Program-made: the position numbers and the translations under genes | Notes under the pieces: model-generated | Database searches by the model: none | What the model was told of the DNA's origin: nothing | Seen by the model: only the letters and a program-made list of their open reading frames with translations | Assembly: GCA_019308995.1 (NCBI GenBank) | Contig: JAFDHD010000049.1 | Location: 1-47,895 of the forward strand | Direction of reading: 5' to 3' | DNA: 47,895 nt | Source of the DNA: Deltaproteobacteria bacterium | GTDB taxonomy: Bacteria; Desulfobacterota; Desulfarculia; Adiutricales; JAFDHD01 | Part shown: positions 34,426-44,786 of the stretch, piece by piece | How positions within the stretch are numbered: the first letter of the stretch is position 1 | Layout: every line of letters starts with the position of its first letter

Positions 34426-35571
34426 ATGTTTGGAATCACGACCGGTTTCTCCTCCCTGCTTGAGAACCCGGGCCAGATCGTTATGATTCTGGTCGGTCTG
34501 GGATTCATCTACCTCGCCATAAAAAAGGAGTGGGAGCCTTATGAACTGCTGCCCATCGGCGCGGGGATGCTCCTGGCCAATTTACCTTTGACCGGTCTGA
34601 CCACCCAGCCTGAGCCGGGCCTGGCACCGGGCATGGCCGGCGTGCTGGGCATCATCCTCAAGTACGGCCTCTACACCTGGACGCTCCTGCCTCAGTTCAT
34701 TTTCTTCGGGATCGGGGCTTTAACCGACTTCGGGCCGCTGATCGCCAACCCCAGGGCCTTTCTCCTGGGGGCGGCCGCTCAGATCGGCATTTACACCGCC
34801 TTTGCCGGGGCCATCTTTTTGGGGTTCACCCTCCGGGAATCTTGCTCCATCGGCATTATCGGCGGTGCGGACGGCCCGACTACCATCTACACCACCGGGC
34901 TGCTGGCCCCGGCAATCATGGGCATTACCGCCACGGCGGCCTATTCCTACATGGCCATGGTAGCCATCATTCAGCCGCCCATCATCAGGGCCTTAACCAC
35001 CAAAAAAGAGAGACAAACCCTGATGAAGCCCTTGACGCGGCAAGTCTCTAAAACAGAAAAAATCCTCTTCCCTATTTACTCCTCCATCATCATCATCCTG
35101 CTCATTCCTAAAAGCGCTCCCCTGGTCGGCATGCTCCTGCTGGGCAACCTCTTCCGGGAAAGCGGAGTGGTCGAGCGCCTCTCTCAGACCGCTCAAAACG
35201 AGATGGTCAATATCATCACCATCCTGCTCATGCTGGGTATTGGAGCCTCCATGCCAGCGGATAAGGTTCTCCAGACCCGGACATTGATGGTGCTTGCCCT
35301 AGGGTTGCTCGCCTTTTGCATTGGCACGGCCGGCGGGGTTCTGCTCGGTAAGGTCATGAGCTGGATTTCAAAGGAGCCTTTCAATCCCATGCTCGGCGCG
35401 GCTGGGGTTTCAGCGGTGCCCATGAGCTCCCGGATCGTCCAGCATATGGGCCAGCAGGAAAACAAGCGGAACTACCTGCTCATGCATGCCATGGGAGCGA
35501 ACGTAGCCGGTGTTATCGGGTCTGCCGTAGCAGGCGGTTTTTTCTTATCCTATTTTCATCAGTTGTTTTAA
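34426..35571 (+). CDS. Na+-translocating decarboxylase beta subunit (MmdB/OadB/GcdB)
   Basis: Integral membrane subunit of 381 residues that decarboxylates carboxybiotin and pumps Na+ outward. Family marks are IYLAIKKEWEPYELLPIGAG near residue 30, the ion-site loop GIIGGADGPTTIYTTG (about 143-158), and the C-terminal MLGAAGVSAVPMSSRIVQ. It has about nine to eleven predicted helices and normal length. Substrate cannot be told from this subunit; the neighbouring carboxyltransferase and methylmalonyl-CoA mutase suggest methylmalonyl-CoA. Start ATG is three bases after the OadG-like gene, so the two are co-translated. Confidence 0.95.
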   Translation: MFGITTGFSSLLENPGQIVMILVGLGFIYLAIKKEWEPYELLPIGAGMLLANLPLTGLTTQPEPGLAPGMAGVLGIILKYGLYTWTLLPQFIFFGIGALTDFGPLIANPRAFLLGAAAQIGIYTAFAGAIFLGFTLRESCSIGIIGGADGPTTIYTTGLLAPAIMGITATAAYSYMAMVAIIQPPIIRALTTKKERQTLMKPLTRQVSKTEKILFPIYSSIIIILLIPKSAPLVGMLLLGNLFRESGVVERLSQTAQNEMVNIITILLMLGIGASMPADKVLQTRTLMVLALGLLAFCIGTAGGVLLGKVMSWISKEPFNPMLGAAGVSAVPMSSRIVQHMGQQENKRNYLLMHAMGANVAGVIGSAVAGGFFLSYFHQLF

Positions 35572-35773
35572 AGGTCTTATTTTCCCTTACAAAACTTGCA
35601 ACGGGTCTGCGGCTGCGAAAGCAGCGGTGGCCTTGCCAGTGTTTTCCTTTCCCTGCCGGCCTCTAAAAAAAACTTGCCACAGCCTCCTTTTTTTTATAAT
35701 TTGGCCGAACATGATTTGATTATGCTAAACTCTGCTGGAAGGCTTTATACAACAGTCAGATAGGAGCCAAAAA

Positions 35774-37330
35774 ATGGCAAACAGCGATAAATATGAGGAA
35801 TTAAGACGGCGTGACGCAGAGGCCCTTCTGGGCGGCGGCCAGGATAGAATTGACGCCCAGCACAAGAAAGGCAAGATGACCGCCCGGGAGCGGGTAAAAT
35901 TCCTTTTGGACGATGGAACGTTCGAAGAATTTGACCGCTTTGTAGTCCACCGCTGCACCGATTTCGGGATGGACAAGAAAAAGATACCTGGAGACGGGGT
36001 GGTTACAGGCTATGGCACGATTGACGGCCGTCTGGTGTACGTTTTTTCGCAGGATTTTACCGTTTTCGGCGGCTCACTCAGCGGGGCCTTTGGTGAGAAG
36101 GTCTGCAAGATCATGGACATGGCCGTGGCTAACGGCGCGCCGGTCATTGGTCTCAACGATTCGGGCGGAGCGCGGATTCAGGAGGGGGTTGAGTCCCTGG
36201 GCAGCTATGGCGAGATTTTCAAACGCAACGTCCTCGCATCGGGAGTGGTCCCCCAGATATCAGTGGTCATGGGGCCCTGCGCCGGAGGGGCCGTCTATTC
36301 CCCTGCCATTACCGACTTCACGATCATGGTTGACAAGACCTCCCATATGTTCATTACCGGACCCCAGGTCATTAAGACGGTGAGCCACGAGGAGGTGGAT
36401 GCAGAGCACCTGGGCGGGGCGATGCGGCACAATACCACCAGCGGTGTGGCTCAATTCCTGGCTGACAATGATAAAGAGGCCCTGAAGCTGGTCCGGGATC
36501 TCCTGGCCTTCCTGCCATCAAACTACGCGGAGAAACCGCCACGGATCGAGTGTCGCGATGACCCTGAAAGGGTGGAGATGAAATTGAGGGACATCATCCC
36601 GGACAATCCCAAGAAGCCTTACCGCATGAAGGAGATCATCACGGCCGTGGTGGACGACGGTCACTTCCTCGAGGTTTCCCGCCGTCATGCCCAGAACATG
36701 ATCACCGGCTTCGCCCGCCTGGACGGTTATCCCGTGGGTATCGTCGCCAACAACCCCAGATTTTTAGCCGGCTGCCTTGATATTGACGCCTCGAATAAGT
36801 GCGCTCGGTTCGTCCGTTTTTGTGACGCTTTTAATATTCCTCTGGTGACCTTTGTTGACGTGCCAGGTTATCTGCCCGGGGTGGCCCAGGAGCATGGGGG
36901 GATTATCAAGCACGGATCGAAGATAATTTACGCCTACTGTGAAGCCACCGTGCCTTTAATTACGGTCATCACGCGCAAGGCTTACGGCGGCGCTTACGAC
37001 GTCATGGCCAGCAAACACCACGGCGGGGACATCAATTATGCCTATCCCACCGCTGAGATCGCTGTCATGGGCCCTGACGGCGCGGTCAACATTATCTTTC
37101 GGCATGAAATTGAGAATGCCCCGCCCGAGGAGCAGGAAAAGATCAGAGAGGAACTGGTTGATAATTACCGCCGCACCTTTGCCAGCCCATACAAGGCCGC
37201 TGAAAAAGGCTATATTGACGAGATTATTATGCCAGAAGACACCAGGCTCAAACTCATCCGGGCCCTGAAATCCCTGAGGCGGAAAAAGGCCAGTCGGCCC
37301 GCCCGCCGGCATGGTAATATTCCACTTTAA
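35774..37330 (+). CDS. methylmalonyl-CoA carboxyltransferase / propionyl-CoA carboxylase beta-type subunit
   Basis: Carboxyltransferase of 518 residues that moves the carboxyl group between methylmalonyl-CoA and biotin. It has both crotonase-fold halves: [16 protein letters not shown] near residue 93, [20 protein letters not shown] near 135, [16 protein letters not shown], and in the second half [20 protein letters not shown] and [13 protein letters not shown]. Length fits MmdA, PccB or transcarboxylase 12S. With a biotin carrier and OadB-type subunit nearby and no biotin carboxylase in the window, the decarboxylase role (MmdA) is favoured. A GGAG site precedes ATG 35774. Confidence 0.93.
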   Translation: MANSDKYEELRRRDAEALLGGGQDRIDAQHKKGKMTARERVKFLLDDGTFEEFDRFVVHRCTDFGMDKKKIPGDGVVTGYGTIDGRLVYVFSQDFTVFGGSLSGAFGEKVCKIMDMAVANGAPVIGLNDSGGARIQEGVESLGSYGEIFKRNVLASGVVPQISVVMGPCAGGAVYSPAITDFTIMVDKTSHMFITGPQVIKTVSHEEVDAEHLGGAMRHNTTSGVAQFLADNDKEALKLVRDLLAFLPSNYAEKPPRIECRDDPERVEMKLRDIIPDNPKKPYRMKEIITAVVDDGHFLEVSRRHAQNMITGFARLDGYPVGIVANNPRFLAGCLDIDASNKCARFVRFCDAFNIPLVTFVDVPGYLPGVAQEHGGIIKHGSKIIYAYCEATVPLITVITRKAYGGAYDVMASKHHGGDINYAYPTAEIAVMGPDGAVNIIFRHEIENAPPEEQEKIREELVDNYRRTFASPYKAAEKGYIDEIIMPEDTRLKLIRALKSLRRKKASRPARRHGNIPL

Positions 37331-37366
37331 AGCAAAGGCACTGAGAATCTAAGCAGGTACAGAACC

Positions 37367-39031
37367 ATGGACAATGGCGAAATTAAAAAAAGTAAGGAAG
37401 CCTGGCAGGCTAAGGTGGAAAAGACTTTAGCCAAGAGGCCGGAACGGAAGGGAAACTTTACTACCCTCTCGGAACTTCCTATTGATCGGCTTTATGCTCC
37501 AGACGACTTGGCTGCATTCGATTATGAACAGGACCTGGGTTTCCCGGGTGAGTATCCTTTTACGCGAGGGGTCCAGCCGACCATGTACCGGGGACGCTTA
37601 TGGACCATGCGCCAGTATGCCGGTTTTGGTACGGCCGAGGAGTCAAACGAGCGATACAGGTACCTTCTCAAGCAGGGCCAAACCGGACTGTCGGTGGCCT
37701 TTGACCTGCCGACGCAGATCGGCTATGACTCGGACGACGAAGTCGCGCGGGGTGAAGTCGGGAAGGTCGGTGTGGCCATTGACTCCCTGGCCGACATGGA
37801 GACTCTGTTTGCCAACATCCCTCTGGACAGGGTCAGCACCTCCATGACCATCAATGCCCCGGCTGCGATCCTGCTGGCCATGTATATCGTAGTTGGAGAG
37901 AAGCAGGGTGTGTCCAGAGAGAAACTGACCGGGACTATTCAGAACGATATCCTGAAGGAGTATTCAGCCCGAGGGACGTACATCTTCCCGCCCCAGCCTT
38001 CCATGCGTATCATCACCGATATTTTCGCCTTTTGCACCCGGGAGGTTCCGCGCTGGAACAGCATCTCCATCAGCGGCTATCATATCCGGGAGGCCGGATC
38101 AACCGCGGTCCAGGAAGTGGCCTTCACCCTGGCCAATGGCGTTGCTTATGTAGAAGCCGCCCTGAAAGCCGGGCTGAAGGCGGATGAGTTCGCGCCGCGG
38201 CTTTCATTCTTCTTCAATTCCCATCTGGACTTCCTGGAAGAGATTGCAAAATTTCGCGCCGCCCGGCGCCTCTGGGCGCGCATCATGAAAGAACGTTTCA
38301 AGGCGGAAAACCCCCGCTCTCTCATGCTCCGGTTTCACACCCAGACCGCGGGGTGCACCCTGACGGCCCAGCAGCCGGCCAACAATATCGTTCGGGTCGC
38401 TTTTCAGGCCTTGGCCGCGGTCCTGGGCGGGACCCAGTCCCTGCATACCAACTCCATGGACGAGGCCTTCTCCCTGCCCACCGAAGAAGCGGTCTCCATT
38501 GCGCTCAAGACCCAGCAGGTCATCGCTTATGAGACTGGAGTGACCGACACCGTGGACCCCCTGGCCGGGTCCTACTACATTGAGTACCAGACCAACCGGA
38601 TTGAGGCTGAGGCCAGGGAGTATATCCAGAAAATTGAGGAGATGGGCGGGGCCGTGGCCGCGGTGGAAAACGGTTATATCCAGAAGGAGATCCAGGAAAG
38701 CTCATATCATTTTCAGAAGACGGTCGAGAACGGCGAAAGGGTCGTCGTGGGCATCAACAAGTTCCAGACCGAGGAGGCTCAGCCCTCGCACCTGCTGCGG
38801 GTTGATCCGGTGGTGGGAGAGCAGCAATGTGAAAAGCTGAAGACACTCAAAACCAAACGGGATCAGGCCGCCGTGAACCACAGCCTTGAAATCCTGGTCA
38901 AGGCGGCCAGGGGTGAGGCCAACCTGATGCCTCCCATCATCGAGGCGGTCAGGGCTTACACCACTTTAGGCGAAATCTGCAACGCCCTTCGTTCAGTTTT
39001 CGGCGAGTATGAAGCCTCGGTCACGATATGA
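37367..39031 (+). CDS. methylmalonyl-CoA mutase, large (catalytic) subunit
   Basis: TIM-barrel catalytic subunit of 554 residues, converting succinyl-CoA and (R)-methylmalonyl-CoA by a B12 radical mechanism. It carries [20 protein letters not shown] near residue 65, [31 protein letters not shown] near 190, and the [14 protein letters not shown] block near 325. It stops before any cobalamin domain, which is supplied by the next gene, as in archaeal and many deltaproteobacterial mutases. The gap to the carboxyltransferase is 36 bases, so they are probably one transcript. Confidence 0.96.
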   Translation: MDNGEIKKSKEAWQAKVEKTLAKRPERKGNFTTLSELPIDRLYAPDDLAAFDYEQDLGFPGEYPFTRGVQPTMYRGRLWTMRQYAGFGTAEESNERYRYLLKQGQTGLSVAFDLPTQIGYDSDDEVARGEVGKVGVAIDSLADMETLFANIPLDRVSTSMTINAPAAILLAMYIVVGEKQGVSREKLTGTIQNDILKEYSARGTYIFPPQPSMRIITDIFAFCTREVPRWNSISISGYHIREAGSTAVQEVAFTLANGVAYVEAALKAGLKADEFAPRLSFFFNSHLDFLEEIAKFRAARRLWARIMKERFKAENPRSLMLRFHTQTAGCTLTAQQPANNIVRVAFQALAAVLGGTQSLHTNSMDEAFSLPTEEAVSIALKTQQVIAYETGVTDTVDPLAGSYYIEYQTNRIEAEAREYIQKIEEMGGAVAAVENGYIQKEIQESSYHFQKTVENGERVVVGINKFQTEEAQPSHLLRVDPVVGEQQCEKLKTLKTKRDQAAVNHSLEILVKAARGEANLMPPIIEAVRAYTTLGEICNALRSVFGEYEASVTI

Positions 39032-39067
39032 CCCGGAAGCTTCTCTCACGTTCGGCGAGGTGCTTAC

Positions 39068-39466
39068 ATGACAAATGAAAAAAAAATACGCGTGCTCACA
39101 GCCAAGCCAGGCCTGGACGGTCATGACCGAGGCATCAAGGTCATTAGCCGGGCCTTTAGGGACGCGGGCATGGAAGTGATCTATACCGGCATCAGAAAAA
39201 CCCCGGCCCAAATTGTTTCCGCCGCCATTCAGGAGGATGTGGACGTCATCGCCATGTCCGTGCTGTCCGGGGCTCATGACTACCTCTTTACCAGGGTCAT
39301 GGAGCTTTTAAAGGAACAGGGTGTTGAAGATATACTGGTCATCGGCGGCGGGATAATTCCCGAGGAAGATATTCCCGACCTCAAGGAGGCAGGCATTGCC
39401 GCCGTCTTCGGCCCTGGAACCTACACCCAGGATATCATCGCTTTTATTCAGGCCAGCGTTAAATAA
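39068..39466 (+). CDS. methylmalonyl-CoA mutase, cobalamin-binding small subunit
   Basis: A 132-residue Rossmann-like B12-binding protein. It has the base-off motif DxHxxG as D17-G-H19-D-R-G22, the S64-x-L66 element and the GGGIIPEED loop near residue 93, all contacting the nucleotide tail of cobalamin. It completes the split mutase with the preceding large subunit. The ATG is preceded by GAGGTG, 36 bases after the large-subunit stop. Confidence 0.96.
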   Translation: MTNEKKIRVLTAKPGLDGHDRGIKVISRAFRDAGMEVIYTGIRKTPAQIVSAAIQEDVDVIAMSVLSGAHDYLFTRVMELLKEQGVEDILVIGGGIIPEEDIPDLKEAGIAAVFGPGTYTQDIIAFIQASVK

Positions 39467-39506
39467 TGCCTTTGGCGCAGGGAGAAATGTAAGGAGGAAA
39501 AAATAA

Positions 39507-40196
39507 ATGGGCTTGTTTGACTTGACTCTGGATGAAAACGTGGCCGTGGTGACCATGAACAGTGGAGAAAACAGGTTCAACTTCTCCTTTTTTGAGGCCT
39601 TTCTCAAGATGCTGGATGAGATCGAGAGAGAGACCGAGGCCAGTGCCTTGGTAGTTACATCAGCCCATGAAAAAATCTTTTCAAATGGCATTGACCTTGA
39701 CTGGCTTATCCCGGCCGTGCAGAAAGGCGGCGCAGCGATAAATAAGAAGTTTCAATCTCAGATGTACGCCCTCTTTAGGCGCATACTCACCTACCCCATG
39801 ATCACCGTGGCCGCCATAAACGGTCATGCCTTTGCCGGCGGGGCCATTATGGCCTGCGCCTTTGATTTCCGGTTCATGCGTTCGGATCGCGGCTGGTTCT
39901 GCTTCCCGGAAGTGGACATCAAGATACCCTTTACCCAGACCCTCAACGCGCTCGTGAAAAAAGCCATTCCCATGTATAAGCTCATCGAGATGCAGTACAC
40001 CGGGAAACGGCTCACGGCCCGGGAGTGTGAGGAGCACCACATCGTTGTAAAGGCCTGCCATCTCGATGATCTCATGGACGAGGTCCTTGCCTTTGCCAAG
40101 GCGTTCAACAAGGACCGGGAGAGCCTGCGCACCATGAAGGAGATGCTGAGCCTAGATATCATCAGGGTCATGGAGCAAGACCTGGCCAGCGAGTAA
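39507..40196 (+). CDS. crotonase-family protein, probable enoyl-CoA isomerase
   Basis: A 229-residue crotonase-fold protein, slightly shorter than enoyl-CoA hydratases (about 260). The oxyanion-hole glycines are in INGHAFAGGAIM (about 105-115). By alignment to hydratase, the first catalytic Glu (of GGGCE) is replaced by I114, while the second Glu is kept as E135 in CFPEVDI. One remaining Glu is the pattern of delta3,delta2-enoyl-CoA isomerases. Methylmalonyl-CoA decarboxylase of the ScpB type is another option given the context. It has an excellent AAGGAGG site and follows the mutase by 40 bases. Confidence 0.82.
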   Translation: MGLFDLTLDENVAVVTMNSGENRFNFSFFEAFLKMLDEIERETEASALVVTSAHEKIFSNGIDLDWLIPAVQKGGAAINKKFQSQMYALFRRILTYPMITVAAINGHAFAGGAIMACAFDFRFMRSDRGWFCFPEVDIKIPFTQTLNALVKKAIPMYKLIEMQYTGKRLTARECEEHHIVVKACHLDDLMDEVLAFAKAFNKDRESLRTMKEMLSLDIIRVMEQDLASE

Positions 40197-40242
40197 GCAG
40201 GGTTGCGGCTGAAGGCCGTGGTCTTTACATAGGAGCAGGCAT

Positions 40243-40689
40243 ATGAAGGCCGTCATCCAGCGTGTCAGCCAGGCCAGGGTTCTGGTTGAGGCCGAAGAGG
40301 TTGGCGCCATCGGTCCCGGGCTGGTCATCCTTCTGGGCGTCGGTCAGGCGGACTCTGTTAAGGATGTGGAATACCTGGCCTCGAAAATCGTCCACTTACG
40401 TATATTTTCCGATGAGGCTGGCAAAATGAACCGCTCTCTCCTGGACACCCGCGGCCAGGCCCTGATTGTTTCCCAGTTTACCCTGTGGGGCGACTGCCGC
40501 AAAGGGCGCCGGCCTTCTTTTGTCGAGGCCGCCCCTGCCGAGCTGGCCGAAAAGCTCTACCTTGAGTTTGTCAAAAAAGTAAGCGAAACAGGCGTCACCA
40601 CCGCCACCGGGCGATTTGGGGCCCTGATGCAGCTCCACCTGGTCAACCACGGCCCGGTCACCTTAGTACTCGATAGCCAGAAGCGATAA
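40243..40689 (+). CDS. dtd: D-aminoacyl-tRNA deacylase Dtd
   Basis: Removes D-amino acids (and glycine mis-charged on tRNA-Ala) from tRNAs. The 148-residue protein has the complete family frame: [16 protein letters not shown] at the N-terminus, the catalytic-loop motif [15 protein letters not shown] near residue 77, and the C-terminal Gly-cisPro motif NHGPVT (134-139; most relatives have NDGPVT). The AGGAGC ribosome site supports the start. It is a housekeeping gene at the end of the mutase cluster. Confidence 0.96.
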   Translation: MKAVIQRVSQARVLVEAEEVGAIGPGLVILLGVGQADSVKDVEYLASKIVHLRIFSDEAGKMNRSLLDTRGQALIVSQFTLWGDCRKGRRPSFVEAAPAELAEKLYLEFVKKVSETGVTTATGRFGALMQLHLVNHGPVTLVLDSQKR

Positions 40690-40709
40690 CTCCCAGGAAA
40701 ATATTCACT

Positions 40710-41207
40710 ATGAACAAAGAAGCCGAACCTTTCAGCATGGACCCGAAAGACTGGCCGGATAATCTCCCGCCGTGCCTTATCCACGTGGACAAGGAAGGCC
40801 GCATGTGGCACTTCGGCGCCGAGATGATCCATGAAGGCATCAACCGCCTCCTGACGGATCACGTCGAGCTGGACGAAAAGGGCCGGTACATCATTAATTT
40901 CAGGGGACAGCGATGCTTCGTTGAAGTGGAAGATACCTTTTTCGTCATCATTCGTCTTGACTATCGCCCGGCTGACGATCAAGTGCCGGAGAGATACCTC
41001 ATTACTCTCAACGATGGCAGCCAGGAGGAACTGGACCCCGCCGCTCTGACCATCGGCCAGGAGAACGTGATCTACGCTCGAGTCAAATCCAGCCGCTTCC
41101 CGGCCCGCTTTCTTCGCCGGGCTTACTACCAATTGGCTGAATACGTGGTTGAAAGAGGCAAGGGCTTCGTGTTGCCTTGCCAGGGGCATGATTATCCTGT
41201 CAGGTAA
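40710..41207 (+). CDS. DUF1285-like protein
   Basis: A 165-residue soluble protein resembling the DUF1285 family of unknown function. The matching parts are PPCLIHVDKEGRMWHFGAEM near residue 20, the RYIINFRGQRCFVEVEDTFF strand pair near 60, and a C-terminal helical segment (RRAYYQLAEYVVERG). No signal peptide or catalytic motif is visible. It lies 20 bases after dtd and probably shares its transcript, ending at the hairpin at 41224. Confidence 0.65.
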   Translation: MNKEAEPFSMDPKDWPDNLPPCLIHVDKEGRMWHFGAEMIHEGINRLLTDHVELDEKGRYIINFRGQRCFVEVEDTFFVIIRLDYRPADDQVPERYLITLNDGSQEELDPAALTIGQENVIYARVKSSRFPARFLRRAYYQLAEYVVERGKGFVLPCQGHDYPVR

Positions 41208-41223
41208 GGATGGTTGTTTTTTT

Positions 41224-41259
41224 TCAGGGGGGAACTTTGACTAAAAAGTTCCCCCCTGA
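41224..41259. terminator. strong hairpin between convergent genes
   Basis: A perfect 15-bp stem, TCAGGGGGGAACTTT / AAAGTTCCCCCCTGA, with a six-base loop lies between the DUF1285-like gene and the convergent MATE gene. A run of T residues precedes it on the plus strand rather than following it, so it is not a textbook intrinsic terminator. Its position and stability still suggest a transcription boundary for both strands. Confidence 0.65.
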
Positions 41260-41281
41260 CTTATTCAACTTCCAACCCAGA

Positions 41282-42685
41282 TTAGAGCTTTGTTTCCAGC
41301 CACCGACCGCGTTTATACCGGATCAGAATGGCTATGATCCGGATGATGTAATCGTAAATCAGCAGGCTGAAAACGACTCCAACTCCCATGGCCATTGGAC
41401 CGGAAAGGATATAAGCGGCTGGAATCCGGAAACCGTACATGCCAAGAAGCGTGATTAAAAGCGGCGTCCGGGTGTCCCCCGCGCCGCGCAGGGAGCCTGC
41501 AAGCGTGAAATTAATAGCTATCCCGACCTGGCATATGGCCACGACCCGAATGAATGACACGGCGTAAGCGATGACCTCAGGATCGCTGACAAAGATTGAG
41601 GCAATGCGGCCTGCGGTCAGGACGTAAACCACGCTGAGGATAAACATGGCAGATACGGCCCAGAAGGCACAAAGCCAGCCCGCCTTCTTGGCGTTCTCCT
41701 TGCGATTGGCACCCAGGTTTTGACCGACCAGCGTCGCGGCCGCCATGCCAAAGCCGCCGTTAGGAATAAAGGAAAGCGAGAGAACCTGCATCCCGACCTG
41801 ATAACCGGAAAGCACGAGTGTCCCGTAGGCTACAATGAACTTGGCGTAAGCCAGCAGACCTATCTGAAGGACAAACTGCTCCAGGGCCGCAGGTACGGCC
41901 AGACGGATAACCTGACGGGCGCGGCGGGAACTCCACCCGAAATCCTGCCGAGAGAGCTTGATCCTTAAGCGGCCTGAGAAAAGCAGGGCCGGACCGAGAA
42001 TGGCGGCAGCCAGATAAGAAAGCAGTGTGCCTGTGGCCGCTCCCTTGACGCCCAGCGCCGGCAGACCGAGCTTACCGAAAATAAGCACGTAATTCAGCCC
42101 GATGTGAATGAGGGTCGCAATCAGGCCGATAAACATGGGCGTGCGCGTGTCCCCGGCCCCTCGTAAGGCACCGGAGCAGATGGCCATGACAGCGAGAAAT
42201 ATCAGGCCGAAGCTGAGGATTCGGAAGTAGGAAACCGAAAGGCGAAAGACATCCGGTTCAACTTCGAAGAGCCTTAAAATCGAGGGGGTGAGAAGGGCTG
42301 CGAGAATTGCCGTCACAACCGAGGCAGCCAGACCAAGGGTCAGAGCCATTCCCAGCCCGAGGCTTGCTTCTTCTGGTCTGCCTGCGCCAATGTTTCTGGC
42401 CACGATGGCCGTGACTGAGATTTCAATCCCGAAGACCAGCGCTGAAATGGTCCAGAAAATCATGGCGCAGAAGCCGACTGAGGCCAGTTCAGCCGTGCCC
42501 AGCCGCCCGACCATGATCAGGTCAACCGTGGTGGCAAGGTTCTGGAGCAGGACGGCGAGGCTTATGGGCCAGGCCAAAGAAAAAATGGCCCGCCTGATCG
42601 GGATGTCCAGCAGATCGCTGGATGAAGCGACACCCTTCCCTGGAGATTGTTCTTTCTGGATTATGACTTGATCAGACTGCGGCAT
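41282..42685 (-). CDS. MATE family multidrug efflux transporter
   Basis: Inner-membrane cation/drug antiporter of 467 residues with about 12 predicted helices. Typical features are FSLAWPISLAVLLQNLATTVDLIMVGRLG in helix 1 and its loop (quoted in part by position, about 35-63 counted from the first in-frame start), SGALRGAGDTRTPMFIG, and the equivalent repeat in the second half, GSLRGAGDTRTPLLIT; these matching loops show the two-fold MATE repeat. I chose ATG 42685 with AGGA upstream; a TTG 18 codons earlier is possible. Substrate unknown. Transcribed away from the mechanosensitive channel. Confidence 0.92.
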   Translation of the reverse strand: MPQSDQVIIQKEQSPGKGVASSSDLLDIPIRRAIFSLAWPISLAVLLQNLATTVDLIMVGRLGTAELASVGFCAMIFWTISALVFGIEISVTAIVARNIGAGRPEEASLGLGMALTLGLAASVVTAILAALLTPSILRLFEVEPDVFRLSVSYFRILSFGLIFLAVMAICSGALRGAGDTRTPMFIGLIATLIHIGLNYVLIFGKLGLPALGVKGAATGTLLSYLAAAILGPALLFSGRLRIKLSRQDFGWSSRRARQVIRLAVPAALEQFVLQIGLLAYAKFIVAYGTLVLSGYQVGMQVLSLSFIPNGGFGMAAATLVGQNLGANRKENAKKAGWLCAFWAVSAMFILSVVYVLTAGRIASIFVSDPEVIAYAVSFIRVVAICQVGIAINFTLAGSLRGAGDTRTPLLITLLGMYGFRIPAAYILSGPMAMGVGVVFSLLIYDYIIRIIAILIRYKRGRWLETKL

Positions 42686-42967
42686 ACCGTGACTATTTCC
42701 TGTGAAGTACGAAAAGGGATGACCAGGTGAAAAAGCCAAATCCTTGAAGTGATCGTCATCGCTTCATTGCTCGTTCTTTTAGGAGGGGATTTGAAGGGAC
42801 TTTTAAAATGGTTCCCCCAAAGAAGACTCCTTTGATGTAATATATATTGATTTTTTCTTAGAAGTAAACCCAAAGGATTAAAAGTGCCAGATGCCTCTTG
42901 TAACAGGGCCGCCAGGTCGGCTATCATGTCCATAATCATTAGAAACACTATGGCTAAGGGGTAAGCA

Positions 42968-44641
42968 ATGAAAAAAATATTTTTTCAAGTCGCTATCTTC
43001 TTCTTGCTCTTGGGCCTTTCAACCGCTGCCGTCCAGGCTGAACCGACTGATAAGGAAAAAGAATATCAGCAAAAAATTCAAAGCCTGGATTCACTGCTTA
43101 AGTCAATCAATGAAATCTCCGCCCAGATCGCCTCGGTGCAGCACGAGCTGAAGAGTCCGCAGGGAGTGGGGCGGGAGGCAGACCTGAAGAGGCAGATAAA
43201 TGCCTTGAGCCTTAAAAAAATGAACCTGGTGAACAGTTTCAATCAGGCTGCCACTGAGGTGAACCTGGATGCCTTTAAGAAGAAGGAAAAAGAAGAACTG
43301 AACTGGAGTGAAGAGCTGACCGAACTCCTAGGGCCGTTAATCACAGAATTGAAAAAAATGACCTCCCGGCCTCGTGAACTTGAAAGAAAACGAAGTGAGA
43401 TCAAAACACTCAAGTCGCAGCTTCCGGTCATCCGGAAGGCGATTTACCATATCGAAACGCTTTTGACTCAGACCGACAGCCAGGAGCTTAGGCTGGCTCT
43501 GAATGATTTGAAGAAAGACTGGGAGATGAGGTACCATGAAACCAAAGCCCGGGTGAACATTGCCTCGCGGCAGATGGAGTGGGAGCTGGGCAAAAAAAAG
43601 CCGCTGTCTGTGTCCCTGCGGGAGATACTCCGGATTTTTTTCAAGAGCCGCGGCCGCAATGTGATCCTGTCCTTCCTGGCCTTTATCCTCTGCTGGTTTG
43701 TCTTACACTCGATTCACAGATTGATCCAGAAGCACAGCCCCTTTCATCAGGCAAACCGCACTTTTTCCGTGCGCTTGTTTGACCTATTGTTTATTTTTGT
43801 TAGCGCCCTGCTATCCTTCCTGGCCTTTTTGGCCGTGCTTTACTTTTTCGGGGACTGGGTGCTTCTCTCCCTGGCCATCGTTTTCCTGGTCGGGCTGGCC
43901 TGGGCTTCCAAGCAGGCCGTCCCTCTGGTCTGGAATCAGGCCAGGCTGATCCTCAATTTCGGACCAGTCAGAGAGGGCGAAAGAGTGATCTATAAGGGCA
44001 TCCCTTACGAGGCTTCCAGTATAAACATCTTCTCGGTCCTGAACAACCGGGAACTGTCCGGCGGTCAGATCAGGCTGCCTTTAAAAGACCTCCTGGAACT
44101 CCGGTCCCGCCCAATCGCCCCGGACGAACCCTGGTTTCCCTCCAGGCAGGGGGACTGGGTCGTCCTGGCGGATGGGTCTTACGGTCAGGTAGAAATTCAA
44201 ACACCGGAGATGGTGAAGCTGGACCTGTTTGAAGGGGGAACCATGACCTTTCGCACCCAGGATTATCTGGCCCAGGCCCCCACGAGCCTCTCTCGCGGGT
44301 TCGAGCTCGCGGTGACCTTTGGGATAGACTACCGGCATCAGCCGATCGTCACGACCGAGATCCCCAAGGTTTTCGATCAAGCTGTTACGGATGGGCTAAA
44401 ACAGGAGGGGTATGGCGAGGTTTTAGACTCTATCCAGGTTCAGTTTAAAGAGGTCGGGCCTTCCTCCATGAATATCGTCATCAAGGCCCGTGTCAGGGAA
44501 GGTCAAGGGTCTCAGTATGAACTCCTTCGCCGGGCCATTCAGCGGACCTGCGTGGACACCTGCAATATTTACGGCTGGGTCATTCCCTTCCAGCAGGTCA
44601 CGGTGCATATGACGGCCCCTCAGGGGGGAAATCAGGCTTAA
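42968..44641 (+). CDS. MscS-family mechanosensitive channel with coiled-coil periplasmic domain
   Basis: A 557-residue protein with a signal peptide (cleavage after VQA, residue 24), a Lys/Glu-rich coiled-coil region (about 25-220), three membrane helices (about 235-320) and an MscS-type beta domain and C-terminal alpha/beta cage. The beta domain contains EGERVIYKGIPYEASSI and DWVVLADGSYGQVEI, and the cage includes SLSRGFELAVTFGIDYRH. The N-terminal exported coil resembles larger channels of the MscK/YbdG-like type. It should release solutes on osmotic downshock. AAGGGG lies seven bases before the ATG. Confidence 0.85.
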   Translation: MKKIFFQVAIFFLLLGLSTAAVQAEPTDKEKEYQQKIQSLDSLLKSINEISAQIASVQHELKSPQGVGREADLKRQINALSLKKMNLVNSFNQAATEVNLDAFKKKEKEELNWSEELTELLGPLITELKKMTSRPRELERKRSEIKTLKSQLPVIRKAIYHIETLLTQTDSQELRLALNDLKKDWEMRYHETKARVNIASRQMEWELGKKKPLSVSLREILRIFFKSRGRNVILSFLAFILCWFVLHSIHRLIQKHSPFHQANRTFSVRLFDLLFIFVSALLSFLAFLAVLYFFGDWVLLSLAIVFLVGLAWASKQAVPLVWNQARLILNFGPVREGERVIYKGIPYEASSINIFSVLNNRELSGGQIRLPLKDLLELRSRPIAPDEPWFPSRQGDWVVLADGSYGQVEIQTPEMVKLDLFEGGTMTFRTQDYLAQAPTSLSRGFELAVTFGIDYRHQPIVTTEIPKVFDQAVTDGLKQEGYGEVLDSIQVQFKEVGPSSMNIVIKARVREGQGSQYELLRRAIQRTCVDTCNIYGWVIPFQQVTVHMTAPQGGNQA

Positions 44642-44786
44642 AACACTCACCGTGAAGATCGCTCAGAAGGCGCAGAGCTTAAGAGACAGTATTCTCGTTT
44701 TCAATTTCCAGCTTGAGAGCCATGGGAAATGAAATTTCTCGGCGATCTCTGTCAACCCTGCGAAAATATTTAATCTTAAATTAAAT

